Positions 9,570 to 22,399 of a stretch of DNA of 64,000 bases are shown in pieces. The position numbers and the translations under genes were made by a program. This stretch comes from Paragorgia papillata. Its lineage: Eukaryota > Cnidaria > Anthozoa > Scleralcyonacea > Coralliidae. Positions within the stretch are counted from its first letter, which is position 1. Each line of letters begins with the position of its first letter. The notes under the pieces were generated by a model, which was not told where the DNA came from, did no database searches, and worked only from the letters and a program-made list of their open reading frames with translations. Location: contig JAWNZC010000114.1 in assembly GCA_035771165.1 (NCBI GenBank), positions 2,537,001-2,601,000 on the forward strand. Direction: 5' to 3'.

Positions 9570-10955
9570 TATGTTGTTCATAGCTGCTTTAAAGCAATAC
9601 TAAGTAATGTTTGATATACATTTAATATTTTTTGAGCTTTGGTTGGTCTTTTTTCGAATTAAATGGCGAATAAGAAAGCCTTCGGCCATGCGACAAATTC
9701 CGGCCCTTTAAACTGAAACCTGTTCTTTAAATTGTCGTCGTTTTAAAACTTCTATAGACGAGAAAACGTACTAGTTATCGAATTTAGAGTTTTACAAATC
9801 GTTGTTCAGCATTTATTCAATAAAAGTTTGGCATTTAACTTGAAACAGAAATACAAAAGTGATCGGACAAGAAGGCAAAAGGAATCCAAAATGGCCGCCA
9901 TGAAAACGTTTTAGCTGAACTGTTGCATCATGGGAAAAGTTGCAATCAAGTTATATATTAACCTCTCATATTTTAGAATGTTAAATATGATTGGTAATTG
10001 TTTGAAAGTCTAGTTTGATAAATATTTTTAATAAATAATTATACATATTACATGTTTGTACTCGAACCAAAAATAAAATTGGTTTTGTACTAATTTTTTT
10101 TCTAATTTTTTTAGGCAGTTGATAAAGCTGAAAAAGATCACCGCATGATACCACAGATTCCACCAAAAGATTCCAAAAGATACCAAAATACCACAAAAAG
10201 ATGGAAATGCAAAAAGAACAGTATTTAAAGACACAATTACACTCCAAAATTTATAAAGATTGAGAATGCATTTTTTTGGTAAGTTACTCTTTAAAAATAT
10301 CTGGCAATTAGGCCATGTAAGAAAATTTCCTTGATTCTGCCTAATTACATTTTTGAGTTTCACATAGACAATTTTCTGTATTTTGTTGTAAAATATAAAT
10401 GTACCACTCTACCAAAAATCTGTTTTCCTTCATTTTTTATTTGACGTACCAATTTTGCCAAAATCTTCCATTTGTAGTTCAATAATTCACAAACCAGTAC
10501 ACAGTATTTAATTTGAACTGTCCTTTCATGATTATTTTCAAAATGTAGTGGTAAGAATCAAGGATATTTTTTGTGTGACTTTTCTTGTCTATTTTAATGG
10601 AGGACTGATCTGCTTGAAAGAGGAGTATGCTAACTGCCTGACATTTTTAGGGATGCACTGTAACTTCGTTCTAATTATCTGTTGGAACTTAAATTTTTGT
10701 CTTGTCTTATCTCTGAAATATAGTTTAAATTAATATAATTTACAAAAATCAAAACACTTCTAAAATGTCAAAATTTAAACACATAATGGTAAAATGTACA
10801 CGAAAAAAGTGTTTTCTGTGTTTCAGTTAGAACTTTCAGTTCCAGTTAGAACTTTGAAACTGTTCCAGTGCATCCCTACCGTTTTGGGGGTTTAGTATTC
10901 AATTTCTGGTCTGATCAAGTTTCATCTTGGTTGCGGGCTTTATATACTGTCCAAA
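9570..10955. other. AT-rich spacer, no gene seen
   Basis: Contains CCAAAATGGCCGCCATG near 9890 (a YY1-like word in a small palindrome) and long A/T runs. No exon with coding character could be supported on either strand. Confidence 0.35.
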
Positions 10956-10959
10956 TAGT

Positions 10960-11155
10960 GAAATAAAAGTAGCGTGCTGCATTGGCAGTGTTGAAACAAC
11001 AATTGAAATATAGTAAGGTTAGATATACTGCTGAAACAGAGAATGTAGTAGTCTAACGTTTCGAGCGAAGGCTCTTCATCAGAGAGAAACATGAGACTCC
11101 TACGTTCTCTGTTTCAGTAATATATCTAACCTTACTAGATTTCGATTGTTCTTTC
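10960..11155 (-). mobile_element. Foldback element C with hammerhead core
   Basis: GGTTAGATATACTGCTGAAA (about 11010-11029) is complementary to TTTCAGTAATATATCTAACC (about 11119-11138). The centre holds a minus-strand hammerhead. Further out on minus, ACTGCCAATGCAGCACGCTA (about 10995-10970) resembles the ACTGCCTACGCAGCACTCTA tail of the 120-bp units at 42 kb, linking the two families. Confidence 0.7.
11045..11095 (-). ncRNA. Type I hammerhead ribozyme motif (family C)
   Basis: Read on minus: CTGATGA (11082-11076), one A, stem II GAGC/GCTC with loop CTTC, GAAA (11062-11059), C, then GTT (11057-11055) as the cleavage triplet. Stem I begins TCT/AGA and, past an internal loop, continues as GTAG/CTAC into the long inverted arms. 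Stem III is only the palindrome ACGT. All core nucleotides are present. The extra A after CTGATGA occurs in all three families. Confidence 0.7.
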
Positions 11156-11483
11156 TACACAGTCAACTGATAATCGAGTGGGTGCTAGCTTTTTGTTGAT
11201 TACCTGTATAAACGTAGACATTGGAACAAACCTCCTGTTTTCTATTCTCAATACCCATAATATACCCTATATTCTGAAGGAGAAAAGCTTGCACAGTTTG
11301 TCGAAAATCTTTGATTTTGATTTGTACCATCGTCTTCATGTTTTTCAAATTGGCAACAGAAGAGTGGAACCACAAAATAACAGAACTCTGGAAGAAAATG
11401 GAAGTTTATTGAGCTCGTATCTGCAGCTTAAAAGTGTTTAATATTTTCATGCAAAGCTGAAGAAATAATGCTGGAGTTGAATC

Positions 11484-11812
11484 TTTATAGTCAGTTTCAG
11501 CTTGCTTTTGAAATTCGTTTGTCAACATTCGTTAGAAGATTGGGACGGAAGTTTGTTGTGAAGTTCGTCGTGAGTTCGAATTTAATAAGCTTTGAATTGA
11601 ATTCCTTTGGTAAAATCATGGAGAAGAAGATTATTTGTTGTATAGAATATAATAATAGATACTTGGTTAAGCAGAAACAAATTGCCGACTTAAATTTGTA
11701 TCTACCTCGCAACGTAGTTTGGAACATTGCAACGTACAGTAAGTTCGGAATGTTCATTTCAATTACCGGTATACGTATCGGATTTCAAAAGCAAGCTGAA
11801 ACGGACTATAAA
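11484..11812. mobile_element. MITE-like element with about 30-bp inverted ends
   Basis: TTTATAGTCAGTTTCAGCTT at 11484 and its near complement AAGCTGAAACGGACTATAAA ending at 11812. Arms are about 33 bp with few mismatches. No transposase is encoded. Confidence 0.7.
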
Positions 11813-13430
11813 TCTCTGCACTAAAATCTGGAAAAAGTTTAATGTTGACTGACAATGTTTGCAAATGTGTATATGAAGAAAACTGTACTTGTACAACCAG
11901 GGTGGAGATGGAGCATTTATTCTTGTAAATAGACCAGTTTGACATTTTGACTGTGCATAAGATCTGACATGTTCTGAGTTGTGATAAAACTTCTTTTATA
12001 AATAACATAAGGCTGAAGCAACCATAGTAAACATTACAATTTGAAAGCAAAGGATAAGTTATGCTATACTGTATGTAGTAAGCTATGTTGTGTATAAAAT
12101 AAGTTTTATTCTGACTCAGAATGTGTTAGATTTTACAGATTAAGTTATAAATTAGATCATTTCATAATTTGTTAAATACATGGTCCAATTGTTCAAAAGA
12201 GTTGTGCTGCTGCATTTTTGAACAATAATAACAAAATAATTGGCTTAAATTAAGTTTGTAATTATATATTGAACTTCTTCAAAAATTGTCAAAACCATTT
12301 TGAGTTTGATCTCAGAACCAACAAAAGTATGTGACTGCACAGTAAGACTGATACAGTTTTTTCATTCCTGCAATCAGCATGTTCCTAATTATTTTAATGT
12401 CCCATACAAGCAAATTTTGAAATTATTTTGTAATAAATCTGAAAGACAAAGTTGAGCAAAGTATCATAATTTTGCATACAACGAGTCAGACAACTGGGCC
12501 AAGTATGAACAGACATAATAATCTTAACTTATAATGCTCTGAAATGACTATTTATTATGGTGAAAAATTGAATACAAAGTCTGGAGTATCACAGAAATAT
12601 TCGGATTTAATTAATATTAAAAACGATGGAACTCTTTATTCAGTATTAACATACTGTAAATTTAGCACAACCTAAAAATGTTATTGCCGTACATCTAATT
12701 GTTTTGGAGATATTGTCTGTGGATACTTTTGGATTAAGCAGATCTCTGAACTACCGCAGACCAGAAAGTCTACATATATGTGAGGCATTTTCTTTCTAAT
12801 TCTTATTTCTAGTTCATTATTAGCCTTCATTTTCCTTCTATTTTATCTTGCTACTAAATTTCAATCAATTCTCTTAATACATTAAGAATAACTTTGTTCA
12901 ATTGTCATCGTGGTAAATATATTTTTCAAGAGCATTATAATTATTTTGTACTTTAGTTAATTATTTTGCGGATTCAGTTTAAAAATTTACACTACGTGAT
13001 CAAACACTAAGACACGTAGTCCCCTGGCACCTGAAAACCCAACTTTCAATAAAATGAGCCCCTGCCCGGTGTTCTTGTTCTTGAACTTGTGACAGTGCAA
13101 AGTGGAATATTGTAAGCTGGTTTAACTGAAGATGGTACATACTGCTACAGTAATAGGCATTAGTTTTGGTGGGGGGATTTGATATTTCATTGTAGTTTTA
13201 CAAGACTTGCAATTTTAAGTATTAGCAACCAATGATATTGTTGTGAAGTAAATTGCGCATTTAAGCCGGAAAGGTGTTCCAATTATAAAGTTTATTTTTT
13301 ATGTTGCTCAATCACTAGACTGCCTACGCAGCACTCTACATTCTTATTTTGAAGAAACGGATGGACAATATAGTGACATCAACAATACTACTCTCACACA
13401 TAACCACACATGACCACAACACCCACAAAT
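11813..13430. other. AT-rich spacer, no gene seen
   Basis: No supportable exon. ACTGCCTACGCAGCACTCTA near 13319-13338 is an isolated copy of the tail box of the hammerhead-bearing 120-bp units. Confidence 0.4.
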
Positions 13431-13434
13431 CACA

Positions 13435-14050
13435 CAACTCTGTCACACGCGTGACTACAACACACATACATGACTACAACACCCATACATGACTACAGCA
13501 CACATACATGACTACAACACACATACATGACTACAACACGCATACATGACTACAACACGCATACATGACTACAACACGCATACATGTACATCACTACAAC
13601 ACCCATACATGACAACAACACATACATGACTACAACACACATACATGACTACAACACGTATACATGACTACAGCACGTATACATGACTACAGCACGTATA
13701 CATGACTACAGCACGTATACATGACTACAGCACGTATACATGACTACAGCACGTATACATGACTACAGCACGTATACATGACTACAGCACGTATACATGA
13801 TTACAGCACGTATACATGACTACAACACCCATACATGATTACAACACACATACATGACTACAACACACACACATCACTACAACACACACACATCACTACA
13901 ACACCCATACATGACTACAACACGTATACATGACTACAACACACACATCACTACAACACCCATACATGACTACAACACACACACATCACTACAACACTGT
14001 CACCTACACATCACTACAACACACCTACACATCACTACAACGCACACCAA
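13435..14050. repeat. 19-20 bp minisatellite
   Basis: About 30 copies of a unit like CACGTATACATGACTACAA, with a homogeneous core (13660-13830) where the 19-bp unit GCACGTATACATGACTACA repeats almost perfectly and more variable flanks (CACACATCACTACAA). The open frame within it is a by-product of the repeat. Confidence 0.9.
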
Positions 14051-17000
14051 CGTCAGTCACTAGTACCAACAACAACAACCTTCACAAGACGAAGTAGACG
14101 AGCATGTCATTTCACTAAAGAAATATACCAGTTCTTCAGTTTTTCCTAATGTAACAATGTTCCACTATGTACCAAGGAATTGTACAATGACTTGAAAAAC
14201 CTTGAACCAATGAACCATAATATAATAATATAATGCGGGATGATTTGACGGGCTGCGCTACCTTTTTGGTAGTGATCAGGTGTCACTTGTTGAACAAAAT
14301 GGAAACTGTATTCTAAAAGACACCAATTCCTAACGTTTTATAACAAGTCTGATCAGAATGGATATTGAACAAACTATTTGGTGAAATAAATTTGTCTGAT
14401 GAACAAATTAACTGCTATAATGTCAGGTTGTTTTCTACTTTTCCTGAATGAGATAACCATTTGTCAGTCGTGAAGATTTAAGTAAATGAAAACAGAAAGA
14501 ATCATAATAAAAAACATGAATGGAAAAACATGAACGAAACAGTTTTGAAAAACCAACAAGTGTACGATGTATTTGAAATTATTGTAAAGTTTTAATATTG
14601 TTTGAGATTGAAGTTTGCAAGGATAGATAAAATTTAATAACTTCGTATCCTTGGGTGTTAAATTATTAAATTTGTCCCATTGAAAACTTAGGGTTCTGCT
14701 CAAAATATCGTTCGTTGCTAAAAATCTAGACAGTTCACCAGCTTTTTCACTTCGCTATTTGCCTCTGCACTCTAATTTTTTGCCCTCTAAATTAATGCCC
14801 TCAAGCTGGTTTCCAATCAGTAAATTTTCCTTGGATGAGAACAGACAAGACATTTTTCTTTATCTTGTGACCTCTCGGATGAGTGAAATGATTCAAGATA
14901 TTGGAAACTTTCATGTTCGTCCTTGTCCGCGGAATATTTTTCTGAATGGAAACTGGTCTTTGGTGTTTTTGTTCAGCAAGTGACATTGCCCTTTTAAACC
15001 TGTTCAAACAATGTTTGGTTAGAACTAAGTTTTTTATACATTACATTATTTTTTCATTGGTTTTTGGTTATATCAAGTCACTGTCATTCTTTTTTATTGG
15101 TTTGAATCATAATGTAAGAGAGCAAATGGCGTTTTTGGACTTTGTTTTTTTCAACAAGTAAGTATCGTACTTTAAAGAGATTACTTTTTTAACCCAACTT
15201 AAGTATTGTGTTATCCAAAGACTTCTTCTCCTGAATCATCTATCTTCCACTTTTTCTTCAACACTAATTTTAAAAAACAAAATTATACCGGAAAAGACTT
15301 TTGAATTTATCAGCATTTGGTTTTGATAAGGTTAAAAAGATATGAAAGTTCTAGAAAATTAATTTAAAATTCAGAAAGACCTGAAATTAGTGGATGGGTG
15401 GCAGAATTAGGATTGCCAACAGTTATCACTATTTTTTTCGATTAGGATCTTTTTGCTATTAAATATTACCCCAACCATTTGTTAGTAATAAGTACCACTT
15501 CTATTGAGAAAGTCCATTTGAGTGAGTTAGTGTAGGATCATTGTGTGGTCATGCATGTTTCTCAAAACACTCTATCGAAAATAAGTACCTCTTTAGTATA
15601 AGTTCTGTCTTATTTGAAGAAAAAAATTTGTGATCTGAAGTCATTAGCCAATGACTGAATACATACAAGTTTCATTTTCCTAAGAAATAGTCAAAAACTG
15701 GTTACTTTGGCTGGAACTTTTTTCATCTTAAATGGAATTGATGTGCAACTTTTCGGTGAACTCTCAGTTAAAAGAAAATAAGAATTGTTTGTTTATGTGC
15801 AATTTATTTAAATGTCCACATTAATAAAAAAAAAGTTTTAAAATGTCAAAAGTTAAACACGATTGAAAATAATCCAACTTTTCACCTAAACCAGTAACTT
15901 CAAAGGTTAATGCAAAGAAGATTGTTTTCTCAGTTCCAACCTGAATTTCAGTTAGTTAGGGCATTCCCAGTATATCAACCCATCCATTTTCTTAAATCTT
16001 TCTTTGGATAATACAATACTACCTTGAATTATTTTAAAGTTAAAGAATTGTTGTCTATATATGTTGAATGTTGCTGCTTAAACGTGATGAAAGTATTTCT
16101 GAAATATTCTGACTTAATACTGATATTTATTCTTAAGCTTTATTTTATATTTTTGCATCGAGAAAATCTTTGGTTTCTGGTATTTAAAGTTTAGGGGGTA
16201 TAAAAAAATAACTTGTCTTTTTGGATGAGGAATGTTTACCAAATTATGTACTAGGACTGCTTTTCAATATTTTTTATCTATCACTTCAAGAAGAGAACTT
16301 GTGTTCTATAGATATTTCCAAAAACGTTTAGTCATTTGAGTTTATATTTTAAGGTTGATTGCTGTTTTTTTTAAATATAAAATGTAGTTCTTCGTTTGAC
16401 AGACTCTAACTTGCTATTTCGGTATTTCAGAGAAGCTTTCATCACGTCTAAGTACTAACATTTACAATGTTCTTTAGCTTTACATTATCAAGTGTTGGGT
16501 CAAAAAAATCTTGAGAAAAACATGGCTGCTTCAAATTGCGTTTGTACGTGTATATTGAGCAAGAAATTTTGTTTGAAAATTACTCGAAAGTGATTTCTAA
16601 GCAGCCATGTTCTTTCTCTACTTTAATTGTGCAAATAAACGCTGCTTTGCTGTTATTTCATGTGAGCAACAGCGTTCTTTGTTTATTTTCTCTTTCTTTG
16701 CACAATTAATCTCTGAGTGTGGTACTTAGCTGGGGAAAAAACTAAGTCTTGTTTAGCTATCAAACGGTTTTGTTTTGCAAAGATTTAATACCAGTGTCCA
16801 ATTGCATCAATTGGCTGGTTTGGTGTTGAATTCTTTGTTAAACATTGCTATTATTGATTGCTATATGAATATGGCTTTTGTTGTCCATTTGTGTTCATCA
16901 CAATGTTGACAAAAGCAATGTTCACTTCGCCATCTTCTGTTCTCTTCTATAATGATTCACCAATACACAAGTTCTCTTTTATAATTGTTTATTGAAATGC

Positions 17001-17085
17001 TAATAAAGTGTATACAAAATTATGCAAGACTACTTTGTATTAATTTATTCAATTCCCATGGGAATTAACTATTATATAAAAGGTA
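14051..17085. other. Long AT-rich spacer, no gene seen
   Basis: About 3 kb of low-complexity AT-rich DNA. Inverted segments near 16520-16615 (GCTGCTT.. / AGCAGCC) and 16625-16710 (TTGTGCAAATAAACGCTG and a partial complement) suggest old foldbacks. No exon chain with coding character was found. Confidence 0.4.
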
Positions 17086-17087
17086 AA

Positions 17088-17196
17088 ACTGCCCCGGCTG
17101 ACTCCCCAAGTGCTGCTCTTACTTTGAGTTGGAGTAGCATATGCTAATCCAACTCCAAGCAAGAGCAGCACTTGGAGAGTCAGCCGGGGCAGTAAA
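17088..17196. repeat. Near-perfect long palindrome
   Basis: ACTGCCCCGGCTGACTCCCC near 17090 is complementary to the arm ending GGGGCAGT near 17194. Arms of about 50 bp enclose a central CATATG. Only a few mismatches, so it is either recent or the stem of a foldback element. Confidence 0.85.
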
Positions 17197-17899
17197 GAGA
17201 ACACCAACTTCAACAATTGTGAAGCTAGCATTCACTTGAGAGCAGCCGCATACCTTGCAAAGCAAAACGTTAGCAACTAAACACACAGCATGAGCGTAAG
17301 CACTTACTAAGCACTGTGTACTTAGCGAGTACTTACAGCTCAGCTAGTGCAAACTAAACATGCAAACTAAACATGCAAACTTGTAACATGCAAATTTGTA
17401 ATCCCTCCATCGAAATTAATTATGCCAAAGCTACAAAGCATGCAAGACCCACTGCCCAACTAGTCCCTAGCTCCTGCCTTAACTTCCTCATCCTGCCTAA
17501 CTGCCTCGTCCTGCCTAACTGCCTCGTCCTGCCTAGCTGCACACCACTCGTTACTTTCACTTCTACCACCATCAGACAACCGCAAAGACCACTCACCTAA
17601 CCACCCCCTACCCACCCCACCCCAACCCGTTTCCTACACTCACACACACACACACAACAAACATGCACACTCCACACTTTTACCTAAAAATTACAGTAAT
17701 AACAAAAAATAAAAAATAAATAAATTACATTATGATTTAGCTAACTTAACCCACCTATTTACTATGAAAAAGATGACCTATAGCATGCAAAGGCCCCTGT
17801 CAATTTTGACATACCCAGTATTTGCCGAACCGCCTTAATTGGTATGATAGTTGCTCTTGTGATACATCATTTTACTAGATCAAAGAGGATTTCTGTTAA

Positions 17900-18008
17900 A
17901 GGAATATAGTAACGTTTGAGTACTGCTGAAATTATTGAACGTAGTTTCAAGCAAAGGCCTACGTTCAATAATTTTGGCAGCACTCAAACCTTACTATATT
18001 CCTTTACT
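17900..18008. mobile_element. Foldback element, relic of hammerhead family C
   Basis: AAGGAATATAGTAACGTTTG (about 17899-17918) is complementary to the arm ending TACTATATTCCTT (about 18005). The centre retains on minus the string GCTTGAAAC preceded by half of a stem II, but CTGATGA is lost. GCCTACGCAGCAC follows at about 18018. Confidence 0.6.
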
Positions 18009-18837
18009 ATAATAGATTATGCCTACGCAGCACACTACTTTTATTTCTATTAAAGGGTCTCAATCAGCCAACACCCATGTTTTGGGTTTTTTTCTGTGAA
18101 ATATCCCGTTTTGAAAAAGGACGTTTTTTAAAAAAAACAACAATTTGCTGAGAAATTGTGTTATGGGTGTTAGCGGAGTTGGACATTTAAATACATTATT
18201 GTAAAAATAAGTCAGTAAAAAAAAAGTCAGCTCCCTATTATGCTTAGTATTTTTTATAATTATTGTGCAGCTGGGACAATTTTATAAAACAGACATACTG
18301 TACTATAAAAAATGGCTTATTTCTTCATTTATAGCACAATTTGTCAATAATTTTGGTTGAGATTTTCACATTTAATATTTTATTCATATTTTCTTGAGTT
18401 CTGATAAATAAACTGCTTCAGCATTGCAAGCTGAAGTGTTTTAGAGTTGGTGTTTTAGAGTTGGTGTTGGTGTTTTAGAAACATTCAGCCATTGGCTGTT
18501 ACATTCAATGAAAACTTTCCATCAAATAGATACATCTTCTATGTAATTATTGTACATTTCAAAAGTTGAAAACACTACCATTGCCACAGTATGTCAGGGT
18601 TTTGATTAAATCACTAGTTTTTTCTGCACACATTTAGCAGGTTTATATTTTTTTAACTAAAAGGGAGCTGACTATCTTTAGTTCAAATTTCACACGGTTT
18701 TCTTTCTTATTCATAAGTCTTTATCTCCCAATACAAACTGAATTCAATTGAATTCAGTTGTCATTATAAATGCATGGTCTTTGTCTGTATAAAGCCCAGG
18801 AAAGTGCTGTATACAGATAAAGACAAAACCTTGTGAA

Positions 18838-18930
18838 ATTTGTACTAAATTAGTTAATTACCGAGAACCGAGGCATTAAGCCTGTACTTTATGTGGCTTA
18901 ATGCCTCGGCTTTCAGTAATTAACTCTTAC
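18838..18930. repeat. Foldback
   Basis: AGTTAATTACCGAGAACCGA (about 18852) pairs with TCGGCTTTCAGTAATTAACT (about 18907-18926), and GAGGCATTAAGCC pairs with GGCTTAATGCCTC. Another small hairpin lies at 18775-18835 (GTCTTTGTCTGTAT / ATACAGATAAAGAC). Confidence 0.7.
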
Positions 18931-19664
18931 TTATTTAATAGTTGAGTCGGTTTTCTTTGTTCTTTCTAGAGATGTAGCTACGATACATCTAGAGATGTAC
19001 ATGTATCTACGATACATCCCAAGAGAACTGATAATTAAAAATTCAAGGGTTGTATATAGATATTGTCCTGGTCACCAGGGCAATATATAGTAATTGATAT
19101 GTTTTTTGAAAACCTCTTCAACTATTAAATAACTCAGTTAATTACCTCAAACCACAACTTTTATCCAAATAAACCCCTTGGGGCCTGCGGCCCCTCAGGC
19201 TGTATTTGGCTAAAAAGCCTTGGTTCTTGTTCTTTAAACTTATTTCTTTCGTGGATAATGGCATGATTAGGTTCTGAAATTGTTATAACTTTTCTCAATT
19301 TTATGAATTAAATAATAGTGAAACAGTTTGGCATTTTTGTTGTGTTTAACCTCTTCGAAATTTTATGTTTTAGTTTATTGAAATACATAATTCTGAAACA
19401 TATTGCCATATAAAATTCAAAATATTTTTTTCTTTTTCAAAAATTAGTTACGTTAGTAACGCTTACTATCTTTCACTAATTATATTATAAAAATGCATTT
19501 TTTAGATCTTTAAAAGAAAGAAGAAAAAAAGCAAACAAAAAAACAAAGAAACATAAAAGGTAAGGGTCCTCTTTGATCTCAGTATGATGTATCAACTACT
19601 GGACTAAATTACATTGAGAAACTCACACTTGTTGCCTTGCTTGACACGGTCTTCATCTGCTGGT

Positions 19665-19805
19665 CCTGATCCATCAGGACTGGGGCTTGGTCCTGGTCCA
19701 TTGGGTTGGGTCCTGGTCCATCGGGTTGGGTCCTGGTCCATTGGGTTGGATCTTGGTCCATCGGGTTGGGTCTTGGTCCATTGGGCTGGGTCCTGGTCCA
19801 TCCCG
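19665..19805. repeat. 20-bp minisatellite
   Basis: About six copies of TCCTGGTCCATTGGGTTGGG with few changes. The period is not a multiple of three, so open frames across it read each unit in a different frame, arguing against coding. Confidence 0.85.
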
Positions 19806-20814
19806 GGTGGGGCTAATTGTCATCCATTATCTTTGGCTGTGCATCTTAGGCAAATTTTGAACCTGGAATGATGAAATGATCAAAACTATTAGAATTGCTA
19901 TCGAACAATAACTATTAGGGAAATATATAATTTTGATAATTGTCAAGTTTGTTTTGTTTGAAGGTAGAATCAGCATAGTTTAGTTAGGTTTATTAAGATA
20001 ATATATGATTATTCAATTCTTAAATTAAAATGTTAAAAGAAGTGAGCTCATTTTTATGGTTCATCTGCTGTTAGTTATTCGATTTGTATTAAAGTTGAAG
20101 TGTAATGGCCATAGCAAGCACTTAAAAAGATTTAAGCCTTTCTCTTTTGATAGCACTTTAAGTAATCTTCAAAAACTCATAATTCATGAGGAAAACACAA
20201 AGGAAATCAGTACCATGTCCGTGGTTTTATACCTGATAAAACATCTTGATGTCAGAAAGAATACTAATGACCATACAATTTTATATAAAGAATACTAATG
20301 AACATAACATCCAATAACGAATCGTTTTTGAAGCCATTCAAAACACTCGCATCACGTGTTTTATGAGATCTAAAACACTCCGGCTGTGCCTTCATAGTTT
20401 TAAATCTGATAAAACACTCCTGCGCGTGTTTTAAATATTACTTCTCTCATGACTCATATTATGATTTCATCATGCAGTTAAATGAGGAAAAAAAGCAACT
20501 CGAAAACTGTCACATGAAATCCAATAAATCAGACTGACAATATTAATTTTTGTTTGAGAAAACCAGTAGTGACAAAACATGACAAAATTGTGTACTTTAG
20601 TGTTATCTGTTTAATAAAGTATCATAAATGTTTGAAACCTTTGCTATATTAGTCACACTTGGCAGAGTTGTGATGTTTAGTTTCAGTGATTAAAATTAAG
20701 AATTTTAGACAAGCAATAGCTTATAGGCCAATGTTGCTTGTTCGCACTAGCAGAAACACAATTTAAATCAAGTCCAATTTCATTGGTCGTCTAAGGTGGA
20801 TTTTTCATTTTTGG
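19806..20814. other. AT-rich spacer with dispersed-repeat fragments
   Basis: Around 20165-20420 are words (CTCATAATTCATGAGGAAAA; TGATAAAACACTCCTGCGCG) that recur near 31.6, 41.2 and 61.6 kb, so an old interspersed repeat is present. No gene was supported. Confidence 0.45.
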
Positions 20815-22040
20815 TTCTTTTTCCATTTTGAATAAATTTTTTCCATTTTGAATAAATTTTTTCCATTTTAATTAAGCCATCGTAAATCCGAATTTTAACC
20901 TATAAATAATTATAAATCTTAATTTTAAGTTATCATTAATCTTAATTTTAACCAGCTACCATAAATCTTAATTTTAACCTCCCATAAATCTTAATTTTAA
21001 CCTATCATAAATCTTAATTTTAAGCTGTCATAAATCTTAATTTTAAGCTGTCATAAATCTTAATTTTAACCTGTCATAAATCTTAATTTTAACCTACCAC
21101 AAATCTTTATTTTAACCTGTCATAAATCTTAATTTTAACCTGTCGTAAATCTTAATTTTAACCTACCATAAATCTTAATTTTAACCTACCATAAATCTTA
21201 ATTTTAACCTGTCATAAATCTTAATTTTAACCTGTCATAAATCTTAATTTTAACTTGTCATAAATCTTAATTTTAACTTGTAATAAATCTTAATTTTAAC
21301 CAACCACAAATCTTAATTTTAACCTGTCATAAATCTTAATTTTAACCTGTCATAAATCTTAATTTTAACCTACCACAAATCTTAATTTTAACCTACCACA
21401 AATCTTAATTTTAACCTGTCATAAATCTTAATTTTAACCTGTCAAAAATCTTAATTTTAACCTGCCATAAATCTTAATTTTAAGCTGTCTTAAATCTTAA
21501 TTTTAACTTGTCATAAATCTTAATTTTAACCTGTCATAAATCTTAATTTTAACCTGTCATAAATCTTAATTTTAACCTGTCATAAATCTTAATTTTAACC
21601 TACCACAAATCTTTATTTTAACCTGTCATAAATCTTAATTTTAACCTGTCGTAAATCTTAATTTTAACCTGTCGTAAATCTTAATTTTAACCTACCATAA
21701 ATCTTAATTTTAACCTACCATAAATCTTAATTTTAACCTGTCATAAATCTTAATTTTAACCTACCACAAATCTTTATTTTAACCTGTCGTAAATCTTAAT
21801 TTTAACCTGTCGTAAATCTTAATTTTAACCTACCATAAATCTTAATTTTAACCTACCATAAATCTTAATTTTAACCTGTCATAAATCTTAATTTTAACCT
21901 ACCATAAATCTTAATTTTAACCTGTCATAAATCTTAATTTTAACCTGTCATAAATCTTAATTTTAACCTGCATAAATCTTAATTTTAACCTGCATAAATC
22001 TCAATTTTAACCTACCATAAATCTTAATTTTAACTTTTTA
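20815..22040. repeat. 23-bp minisatellite array with higher-order periodicity
   Basis: About 50 copies of a 23-bp unit of the type CATAAATCTTAATTTTAACC + TGT. Variants (TACCACAAATCTTTATTTTA) recur at 21095, 21601 and 21762, separated by 506 and 161 bp, i.e. 22 and 7 units, which indicates block duplication of variant groups. Spacers do not vary as in a CRISPR array. Confidence 0.95.
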
Positions 22041-22399
22041 ATTTGGACTTTTTGATTGTGAATTATTATTTTTCTAAAATTTCTTCATCACAAGAAACTG
22101 AGGTGCACATTTATAATCTGCTTGCTATGGCTATCTTCCAGTATTCTTATTAAAGTTTATTTTAATTTTTCATAAATCTTAATCTTAACGTTTTATAAAT
22201 CTTAATTTAAAGCTATCATCAATCTGATTATTTTTAAAAAATGTTAAATTTAAATAATTAAAAAAAATAATTAAAAATACATTTTCTCAAGTTTTTAAAA
22301 AAAAAATTAACCATTGGCTGTCTTCCAGTATTTTGTATTAATGTGACCATATGTAGGTACTGTAGTCAATTGTCATCTTAATGTCATAGAAATAATTTC

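Noticed and set aside
13854..14063. Thr/His-rich frame
   Set aside because: Encoded by the 19-20 bp minisatellite.
19604..19871. Pro/Asp/Gln-rich frames near 19.7 kb
   Set aside because: The 20-bp repeat is read in a new frame each unit; no splice or start signals.
20815..22040. CRISPR-like regular repeat
   Set aside because: Units are contiguous 23-mers with no unique spacers, in a eukaryotic gene context.
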